NCBI RefSeq assembly: GCF_004011695.2
Contig: NC_082410.1
Coordinates: 868,001 to 932,000, forward strand
Origin: Ascochyta rabiei
Lineage: Eukaryota; Ascomycota; Dothideomycetes; Pleosporales; Didymellaceae
Length of the DNA stretch: 64,000 bases
Direction of reading: 5' to 3'
A program made the translations under genes and the position numbers. Position 1 is the first letter of the stretch. Each line of letters opens with the position of its first letter. This document shows, in pieces, positions 56,294 to 64,000 of the stretch. A model generated the notes under the pieces. It ran no database searches, had not been told where the DNA came from, and worked only from the letters and a program-made list of their open reading frames with translations.

Positions 56294-57244
56294 TTGCAAC
56301 ATTCATGCAGGATTAATTTGACAAAGAAAGTGTAGCTGCTTCGTCTTCCCTTTCCCATCACCCGAGTCAAGACGTGGCCATCCACAGAGGCGTCGAAGGC
56401 ATGAAGGATGCCGGTTACAGTCACCCTGTTCTATTGCTTATCATGGAAGGTGTCGCTGCCGTCGAGTCTGAAGTACAGAAAAACAAATAGGATCTAGCAC
56501 TTGCCAGTGTCAGCGTGCCCATGGCTCTGCTCGCAAGAGCTAGTGGCAGAAGGACCGGGCATTCGTTGAGCTCGCTAGATGGACGAGTCTCAGGCCGGGC
56601 TGAAGGCTTCCCTTTCCGTGGTACAGGGTGAAGGAGGTGTGCAACGGCTATCTGAGCATCTAGCTTTCGGTGGTGAAAGTTCAGCCATGGTCAAACGTCG
56701 ATAGCTAGCTAGCTGCAGTGAGACGTCGGCGGGAAGTCCAGACTGCACGAGGCGGTGGTCGAGCAGGGTGTTCGGTCGCTGGCGTTCCTCACGACCCACC
56801 GTTGGAAGGTGTCCGGCGCGAGCAGAAGCTAAATTCCATTCGTGTCGGACGTGTGGGAGAATGGAGGGGAGTGGTGTTTAGTGTTTATTGAAATCTCTCA
56901 ACGGGCCGCTGGAGCATGGAAGACGGTCTGCACGATGACGGATGCAGCAAGGACGCGGTGCAGGGCTGCAGGGCGTGCAGGACCTGACAGGCAAGCGTAC
57001 GAGGGTTCTGGGCTCTGGCCTCATGGGGCTCGCCCAGGGGCAGGCGTTCCCACTTGGCGGCCGGATGCGGCAAGGGCGTATTGACGCGCCCCAGACGAAT
57101 GGCCCGTCCGCCAATCAGCAGCATTCGCCCGAGCAGCCTAGCGCGAACCACCGAGTCGCAGTGCCAGGCCAGGCGGAGAGTGAGAGGCTGCTTGCAAGGA
57201 GGCGGCGCATGGCTTGATTGCCATGTCTGCTGGCCAGCACTGGT

Positions 57245-57311
57245 GGGTTGCTTGGTTGGTTGGTTGGTTGCTGGCTTGATGGCTTAATGGCTTGATGGCT
57301 TGCTGACTTGC
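57245..57311. repeat. TTGG and GGCTTGAT short tandem repeats
   Basis: Three to four TTGG units followed by about five copies of an 8-nt GGCTTGAT/GGCTTAAT-type unit, each with small changes. Confidence 0.7.
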
Positions 57312-57530
57312 TGGCTGCTCACAAGCTCCGGCCTAATATTCAACATAAGGATCGTGGTGGTACAATTCTTCTGCTTTCTTCTCGAGGCCGACGATCGACA
57401 CCGACGGGCAGCCCACTACCTCCTCTTCCCACCTGCCAGACGTGCCCGCACCGCCGCACGTTCCCACCCGGAGCACTACCCCATCCCAGTGTAGACGAGA
57501 CCGCCTGCAGGGACGGGAGAGCTTGCCAGC

Positions 57531-57593
57531 GCGTCCAGCGTCCAGCATCCAGCATCCAGCATCCAGCATCCAGCATCCAGCATCCAGCATCCA
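57531..57593. repeat. 7-nt minisatellite, GCATCCA
   Basis: Nine tandem units: two GCGTCCA followed by seven GCATCCA. The GCATCCA core also occurs inside the 17-nt array 1.3 kb upstream. On the minus strand chance frames read a repeated MLDAGCW-type heptad; not coding. Confidence 0.92.
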
Positions 57594-57748
57594 GTCTTGA
57601 CACTGCGCTTGCTGACCGGCTTTCGCCATACACGGTCGTGCCCTGCCACATCTCGAAGCAGCTCCATGATCAAGAGTGGCCGTGTTGAACTGCTGGAGAA
57701 ACGTAGAGAATCGAGTCCCAGCCACTCGCCGAGCACGAGTCACCAATC

Positions 57749-58944
57749 ATGCACCCTGCCCCACTGTCGCACCATCCACAACGAAAGAGGAAGCACGAGA
57801 ATAGACTGTGCCGCTGCACCATCTCCTTATATGCCGGCAGCACGTCGCCGTCCGCCTGGCTCACTCTGCTGGTCGTATTGCTGTCCTGCACTTGTCTGCT
57901 CCGCCCCGTTTCCGCTGCACAATCACATGCTCATCGGTTTTGCATCCTCGACGACCCTCTCGCATGGGAAAGATCGTCACTGCGCCTCGATACCCGTCCG
58001 CCACCCATAATCCCGCTGTTGATGCCTCCCGTACTCGCCATCGAATATGCCACTAAAACGCTTTCCGCACCGCTATCCAAACGATCCCTCGCCACCGCTT
58101 CGAGCACCTCTGCCGCCGATTTCCCACTGCCTAAGCCTTTCGACACGGGCCTGTCCAACAACTTCACAAGCTCCTGTGCCAATTTCATGAACAACTGGCT
58201 CCAGAGCGATGCGCTGAACAGCTGTCACCCCTTCTCCTTGCTGCTGCAGGTACGTTGCCTTGCATCTCCCGAGCAGACCCCCCTGGACTGATTTCCTTTG
58301 CAGACATCGAGTGGCTTCTTCGACGCGTCCAAATCTTTTTTTCGCATCACTCAAACGCTCGAGGCAACCTGTGCTGCGAGCGAATCTCAGTGCACCGGAA
58401 TCCTAGATGGCTTTGCACGAGAGCTCCTGTCTGATACAGCATGCAGGACCGATTACAACAACGACAATCCGCTTGTGCTACAGGCATACAACGGCCTGGT
58501 AGCATACAAGCCCTCATACCAAGCAAGTTGCCTGCGTGACGAGGATGGAAATTACTGCAAGTGCATCGCTACACTACAAAATACCGATTCTGACTCTAGC
58601 ACTCAGGCTTTGCAAATGCAGTGAGCAACTCATCTTCCACCACCGACAGTTATCCTTTCTATCTACCCATTGGCCAGGAACTACCTGGAGGCTCACGGCC
58701 CACCTGCAACTCGTGCCTGCAAGACACCATGGCCATCTACGCCAGCTTTGCCAACAACGCTACCCAGCCGCTCAGCAAAACGTACACTTCAGCTGCGCAG
58801 CAGCTCTCCATATCCTGCGGTTCGAGATTTGTAAACATCACCGCCGCGCCACTCAAAGGAGCTGCCGCACCAGCATCGAGTGCATCGCTCACACCAACGT
58901 TCGCCCTAATGCTAATCTTTGTTCTCTTTCTCTTCCCATCATAG
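57749..58944 (+). CDS. Secreted, probably GPI-anchored fungal surface protein (363 aa; DUF7729-like)
   Basis: Three exons: 57749-58249, 58304-58556 and 58607-58944; the second intron has a GC donor. A hydrophobic segment near residues 37-57 (WLTLLVVLLSCTCLLRPVSA) looks like a signal sequence behind an unusually long basic N-terminus; a shorter internal start (58022) is possible. The conserved core PLPKPFDTGLSNNFTSSCANF, then HPFSLLLQ-TSSGFF and RITQTLEATC, with many cysteines, is the fungal family I know as DUF7729. A second block ends YLPIGQELPG...CNSCLQDTMAIYA. The C-terminus is Ser/Ala-rich with a final hydrophobic stretch (TFALMLIFVLFLFPS) typical of GPI signals. The function is unknown; the cell surface is the likely location. 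Confidence 0.85.
58557..58606 (+). other. GC-AG intron in the DUF7729-like gene
   Basis: The intron starts GCAAGT after ...AATTACT and ends ...AGCACTCAG, 50 nt, with a CTGAC branch site. Joining gives NYCFANAVSN, the family sequence, in phase. Without splicing the frame stops 15 codons later. Confidence 0.78.
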
Positions 58945-60563
58945 AGCTACTTAGCTCGTTGTAACCTTCTTGTACCTACTTTGTCATGGACTTTACGAAC
59001 GGCCACGGCCTTCACTCATTAGCGACGGCGTATAGGATTATTTTTTTTGATTTCATTTTTATTCTATTTTCTACGTTTATTTTTATTTTTAGCTTTATTC
59101 TTATCTTGCTTTGCTTCGATCTTTTGGCCGGCGCACGACCGGCAGCGAATACCCATTGTATTGGACCACTTGCGAAGGCAGAGTATCGGCTTGGAAGGTA
59201 CTCAGGCCCTGTCCTGGACAAGTATCGGCGTTCAGGTACTTGGGGAACAGAGAGGAGTGTGTGCAAACACTTGCACGCACAAAGCATGAGGTTGACACAA
59301 CTGCCAATCAAAAATAATTCTTGAAGCCCGAATAGACAAACGCTTCTTCCGATTGGACAACCAGTCTTCGAGGCGGCCGGGGTGGTTGCACAATAGCCCT
59401 GGGAATCTTACCACCAATTTCTCACAATCTACTTGCCGCGATCGTGAATACCGTTCGAGCCCACACTGCCTATCGGTATCGAGCGGTTCGTATGCACCTT
59501 CGTCATTTCGACCCACTCCCTTGACAAAGTTTCGGGCTAAGAGATTGAAGCCGCAGGCCAGAGCTGGGCCACATCACGGTCAAGACCGAAAAAGACGTCA
59601 TCCAGCCTTTACAGATGCAATCGCATATTCGCGCTGCTTCAACGAAAGCTCTCCACCAAGGCTACGGTTGTCTGAAACTTCTGTGCCAAAAGCTCTCATT
59701 TGGGTTGGGTAAGAGTGGATTGAAGTTGGTGACTACCTGACGCGATCGCGTTGTTGGATCGCGCACGGATCTAACGCGAACAGACTAAAGTCTTAGTACT
59801 GTAAGAACGTCACACGTCAGCGCGTTCGTTGTGGGCCGCTTACCGGTCTACCATCTTCTCACAGGGCTACCAATTTTCTGGCATGGCTTTCTGAAACACG
59901 ACGGCAACGGTCACGTGCGCGCAGTGCTTTGGGGTCATGCGAGCGGAGATGGATCCTGAAGCCCGCTTTGTGTCAGCTATCCATCCGCAACGCGGCATTA
60001 CAGCACTTGCGCAGCGTTCTGCTTTCAAGTTCTGCGCATCTACAGCCTTGACAAAGCCTCGTAGATCCCCCCTCATACCTAGGAGGCTCATGATCACTTT
60101 CCGCATCAGTAGGCGACTCCGCGGCAGCGGGGCTTCGGTACTGTCCTTTCATCTCCAATGCCTCGATCCTGGCATGGTTAACCCGCCTTGGAGAGGAGCC
60201 GACCCCGCGACGGGTCAGGAAGAAGCCTGACAGGACATCAGACGCATGAATGTTCGATGGACCCGTTGCTCGCCTGTCATCCGTGATCCATGTGCCTTCC
60301 TTACCTGAGACGGCCAGCTTCGCCGCGAACGTCTTGCGCGTACTCTCCTTCTCTCCTCTCATTCAGTCACTGCTCGCTCTTTTTGGATATTAATTGGTTC
60401 CGGGAACCACTATCTTCTGCATTCGTTCCCTCACCCTTTGTTCATACCCACCCTCTTTTCGGTCAGCGACCACCAACATCGATACACCTACCTTCGACGT
60501 CATTTCTTTCCGACTTCAAGTGAACCATACACATCCAACTAGCAACACACGCAGGACATAACA
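58945..60563. other. Intergenic, no gene recognised
   Basis: 1.6 kb. A T-rich stretch at 59039-59105 follows the surface-protein stop. Pyrimidine-rich segments near 60335-60460 precede the next gene and fit a promoter or 5' leader. No domain-bearing frame or tRNA found. Confidence 0.5.
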
Positions 60564-62622
60564 ATGACTGAAGTCGTGGCTCGGCAAGCAGCCCTCATCG
60601 CTCCTTCATCGCGACAGGATGTCGTAAGCGAGCTTTTGGACGACTATACCTACGAAGATTCATACAACTCAGAGGATATATCGCCAAAGCCAGCCTTAGC
60701 ACCTGCGTTCAAGGAGCTTCCTGCGCCTCCACCGCGGACAGATAGCCTCAGGGATCCAAAGGCAGAAGCTATCCAGCGAATGAACACAAAGTTCCAATTG
60801 CGAGGTAAGCAGTACTACAAACATCTTATTACCCTGGGCCGTCTGAGGTGTGTCGATGTATAGCAGACCTCTGCTCGCTCCATTCGCGCCACTTTTACGT
60901 GGCAGTATTCGCCGCGAAGTCTTACCATCTCTGTGCCCGTGCCTTCCACCTCCCCGTATCCACAAACAGTGAGCAGTGCTGTACTGCGCAACCCACACTG
61001 TCACGTATATTGATACTGACTGATACTCGTTAGAAGACGACACATCGTCCATCTCCTCGCATGGCTCGCGTGACAGCTCATTAGATCAGACACCAAGAAC
61101 GCACATCACGTCACGCAGCCTTTCCCGCTGCACGACGCCACCCTCCCTTAAGCTTTTCGTCAGCAACGGAGCGACCGCCCATATGCCGCCCACTCCTAGG
61201 GTATACCCACCAGTCAAGACAATCCCCTCCTCGATCGCTCCTGATAGCAAAGAACTACCGCCGCCGCCGCCAGAACGCTCAATCGATCGTAAAGAGATCC
61301 AAGCCCAGACTCAAGGCCATCAGCCTTCAAGGAGCGAGCTTGAGCGCAACGATTCTTTCCACTCTCAAAGCGAAGGCAGGCCTTCGGAAGGAGTCCCATC
61401 TGAAACAGCTGGTGCAGCACCACTAGTCCAGCGAAAAGCCGTTCCTGGAGCGGGCATCAAGAAATTTGTCGGTTTGTTTGAACCGAACAACGGACCTCGT
61501 GGCGGCAAACCTGCTCCTGCTCCAACCTCCGCTCCACGGGAGGCGAGCAGTGGTCAGGAAATGGGCGCCGCTCACAGCTCGAATGCCGCACCAAGCAAGA
61601 TACCGACCAGGAAAGGAATTGCTACCAGCAACCAGCTACCGCCCACGCCGCCAGAAGAGAAGAATGTACCGTCTCCGCCTAGCAAGGCTTTTGTGGTAGC
61701 TGGTCTGCCATCCAACCCTCGTACCAAGCAACCGATGTCACCTCTCCACGCTCGTGGTAAGAGCAGCACAGGCTTCAACATTTTGAAGGTACTTATTGAA
61801 CTTCCATTCCCCTCGCCCGTATTTCTCCGGTAGCCTTGGAACCGCAAGGTCAGCAACTCGTCATTCTCTGGCCGTCGATCCGTCGGCTAACAGATCGAAC
61901 GTAGGCTCAGCGACCCGCTCCTCCTATTCCTACAACGAGAAAGGAGGTCACCACGCCCGAAATGACTCCATCCCCAACCCTGAAGCCGGAATTCCGTATC
62001 GACACCGACATCTCTCCTATGAAACCCCTCCCACCGCCAACGGAGCCTTGCCGATCGTTGAGCCACGAACAAAGCGAGCAGCAGGAAGGCTCGCCCAAGC
62101 AGCTGGAGGCTTCAAAGAAAGAGGCTGAACAACTCGCACCCCCAACCATCGCCCCACCAGCACCAACACCCCCAGCTCGATCCTCGTTCCCCTCGCGAAC
62201 CACATCTCTCGACCCGCCCGAGCCCAGCCCGTCCGTCCGACCTTTGACAGCCCCAGCGCCACAATCCACCTTCCCGGCCACACACCCATCACCTCCCACC
62301 TACACCTTCCCGTCGCCGGACCCCTCAGAGACGCCCTTCATCCCGCTAACGCAGCGCGCAATCCCGCTGAGCGTGACGTTGATCCCCCAAATCACCGCCT
62401 CGCAACTCGCCTGCTACACGCACCACGCCACCACCCTCTGGTCCAACAACGTATTTCAGCCCATGGGCTGCATGCTCTGCCACGCAAACGAAAAGGACCG
62501 CAAGTGGATGTGCACCTGGTGCCAGCTGCGCATCTGCCGCGCCTGCAGCGAGGACCTGTGCGCCCTTCCTGGCCGGGACTTGGCCCGCTTGCTGGATGCG
62601 CGGCGTCGTGACAAGGCGGAGA

Positions 62623-62662
<40 letters not shown>

Positions 62663-62783
62663 ACCTGTGGATCTCGCTGACCATGTGCACGAGCGTGTCG
62701 ACGCCAGCGAGGAACTGGCTGGTGACGGGTCTGAGCGGGGTCGCTCGATGGTGAGGATTAATTCAAGAGAGAGAGAGGCGTAG
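60564..62783 (+). CDS. Pro-rich scaffold-like protein with C-terminal Cys-rich zinc-binding segment (624 aa)
   Basis: Three exons: 60564-60804, 61034-61788 and 61905-62783, with phases that join exactly (intron 1 is 229 nt, the longest here). The N-terminus is acidic with DDYTYEDSYNSED. PPPPPERS and PPTPR motifs suggest SH3- or WW-type binding. Around 360-500 the chain is Pro/Ser/Thr-rich. The C-terminus has an ordered block: VTLIPQITASQLACYTHHATTLW, then CMLCHANEKDRKWMCTWCQLRICRACSEDLC, seven cysteines and one His that could bind two zinc ions. A run of Glu-Pro pairs (about 62624-62662) follows. I do not recognise a named family; the Cys-rich block resembles those in uncharacterised Dothideomycete proteins. 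Confidence 0.75.
62622..62663. repeat. Hexamer coding repeat (Glu-Pro pairs)
   Basis: About seven tandem GAGCCC units, in frame, inside the Cys-rich scaffold gene. Confidence 0.85.
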
Positions 62784-63280
62784 AGGTGAGGATCAATTCA
62801 AGGGAGAGAGAGGCGTAGAGGCGAGGTTCAACTTATAGATCTATATACCCTACCTACCAACTATCAGCTTAGTGGGGTGGTATATACGGATGCGCTGGGC
62901 CGCTCACGACGCATGAGGATGAGCTGAGCAGGTATCAGGGTGTTTTGAACTTTCCAGCGTGGGACGGGGAGGGGGCGTTCTGTGCGTTCGTTCCGTGGTG
63001 GTGTGGGTTGATCGGATTTCCTTTGTTCATGGCAACAAGATACCAAGCGAGGCTGCGAATACCCGCGCGCGCAAAGACCATACATGCATACATAGACTGC
63101 TTATTTCATCTTGTCGAATCTTTCATGTCTTTATTCCAGCTACGAACGCGAACTGGTGCTATACATAGGTGGTGGGTTATCTCGAAAACATGACAATGCC
63201 GTCCCGTGCGCGCCGGATGATGCCGCCGTCGCCATGACCTAACATAAGAAACCCGTATTCCTTTGCTGCTCTGCCGTCTC
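62784..63280. other. Tail-to-tail gap
   Basis: About 500 bp between the scaffold gene and the exportin-T gene. The GAGAGAGAGGCGTAGAGG-type segment is duplicated (62768-62785 and 62803-62821). No further gene. Confidence 0.5.
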
Positions 63281-64000
63281 CTACGACCTCGCGGACAGCA
63301 TGCGCTCGACAAACTGGGCGAAGAAGCTCCTCCACTCCTTCTCCTTTTTTGCGCCTTCAAAGGCGCCAGCTAGCGTGCGCAGATACTGGTCTACGCCGTC
63401 GCCGCCAACGCCCATGCCGCCAAGATCGCTACGGAGACGCTCGACGTACGGCTCGCCAACCTTCTTGATGATCTCGGTTTGCAGATTGGCGGTCTCGTGT
63501 AAGACCTGCTTGGCCTGCGCATCCTTCGAGTTGAAGCCGGGCGAGGCAGGAATAGACCACACGAGGGGCGAGAAACGCTCGATCACATAGTTGTCAAAGC
63601 CTGGCAGCGGCTCGGTGCTAGGTGTTGTGGATGTTGTGTTCGCTCCCGGGCCGACTTTGTCTGCACCACTCCAGACATCGATCATGCGGACGATGACACA
63701 GATGGCAAGACGTGCGGTCTGGTAGTCCCGGGTGTCGCGGGCAAAAGTCTCGATCGAAGCAACGACTGGCTCGAACGTTGCTTGGTTGGCTGTCTCATGT
63801 CAGCAGTCATGGAAAAGTGAGTGTTGATTACAAGCTTACTGTTGCTGACGAGCACAGACCCAAGATTCTGGTTGAGAACAACGGTGATGAAGTTCAGATA
63901 CTCGCGGCGGAGCTCAGCCAGCTGGATCTCGTCGTCTGTGCCCGACGGTGTTACTGCCAACGCCGTGAAAATGCGTTGCAGAACCGGAGTCATAACCGTA
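63281..64000 (-). CDS. LOS1: Exportin-T (Los1/Xpo-t), C-terminal part, runs off the window
   Basis: Minus strand, partial at the right edge: exon 63840-64000 (open at its 5' side) and final exon 63789-63281. The visible protein reads TPVLQRIFTAL, then GTDDEIQLAELRREYLNFI, and after the splice NQATFEPVVASIE, RDYQTARLAICVIVRMIDVW. The PLPGFDNYVIERFSPLVW block and the closing LRTLAGAFEGAKKEKEW...MLSARS match the C-terminal HEAT repeats of exportin-T. It carries mature tRNA from the nucleus to the cytosol with RanGTP. The spacer rich in Thr/Ser/Asn (GPGANTTSTTPS) is a loop between helices. The rest of the gene lies outside the window. Confidence 0.9.

Larger units (their letters stand above)
55809..57748. 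other. Minisatellite-rich intergenic
   Basis: 1.9 kb. Contains the 17-nt array at 56013-56293, the 7-nt array at 57531-57593 and a short run of TTGGTTGG and GGCTTGAT repeats at 57245-57310. Frames through them (for example 56143-56424) are repeat translations, not genes. No domain-bearing gene is seen. Confidence 0.6.

Noticed and set aside
56143..56424. 93-codon minus-strand frame with a 17-residue repeat
   Set aside because: It is the translation of the 17-nt minisatellite, which cycles through three frames; no gene.
57333..57746. Minus-strand frames with repeated MLDAGCW-type heptads
   Set aside because: Driven by the 7-nt array; not coding.

Overview
This window looks like nuclear DNA of a filamentous ascomycete, most probably a Dothideomycete. 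Genes lie on both strands, are separated by 0.2-3 kb, and are broken by short introns of about 45-230 nt with GTRNGT donors and CAG/TAG acceptors. They encode typical filamentous-fungal families: an AA11 chitin LPMO, an Alt a 1 (AA1-like) secreted protein, SLMAP/PRO45, Swc3 and fungal DUF families. No bacterial, viral or intact transposon gene was seen. The species cannot be told from the sequence.

Layout. 1-6.1 kb is gene-poor, with one low-complexity minus-strand gene. 6.1-14.9 kb holds an AKR7 aldo-keto reductase, an MGMT repair protein, a TPR protein, a 78-residue micro-protein, Swc3 (minus) and a Cys-rich single-pass surface protein. 15-18.6 kb holds simple repeats and a secreted AA11 LPMO. 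18.6-24.4 kb holds a 740-residue membrane protein, a Cys/His-rich protein and a secreted class 3 lipase. 25-28.5 kb holds NMT1, a collapsed SDR pseudogene and MGR2. 29.6-34.4 kb holds a FHA/tail-anchor STRIPAK-type protein, then POP7 and the octanoyltransferase sharing a 207 bp divergent promoter. 35.8-39.2 kb holds a FucP-like MFS carrier and an Alt a 1-like protein. 40.8-48.7 kb holds a 1007-residue DUF protein, an unresolved or decayed gene and an Rdx thioredoxin-fold protein. 48.7-55.8 kb holds a disordered Ala/Pro/Lys-rich protein, mitochondrial EF-G1 and an ABHD12-like hydrolase. 55.8-64 kb holds two minisatellites, a GPI-like surface protein, a Cys-rich scaffold-like protein and the 3' end of exportin-T.

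The genes do not form a biosynthetic cluster or an operon-like system. They are a mix of housekeeping genes (NMT1, POP7, MGR2, mtEF-G1, lipoylation, tRNA export, SWR1) and secreted or surface genes (LPMO, lipase, Alt a 1-like, two surface proteins). Four loci act in mitochondria or are expected to: MGR2, MEF1, the lipoyl octanoyltransferase and possibly the TIM23-linked import context.

I modelled 38 introns by hand from frame continuity and family alignment in memory. Three of them use GC-AG borders, and MGR2 contains 27- and 30-nt micro-exons. The other observations most worth checking are a 17-nt minisatellite whose two halves differ only by transitions, mostly C/T before A, and two decayed genes. 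I did not find a convincing novel multi-gene system.
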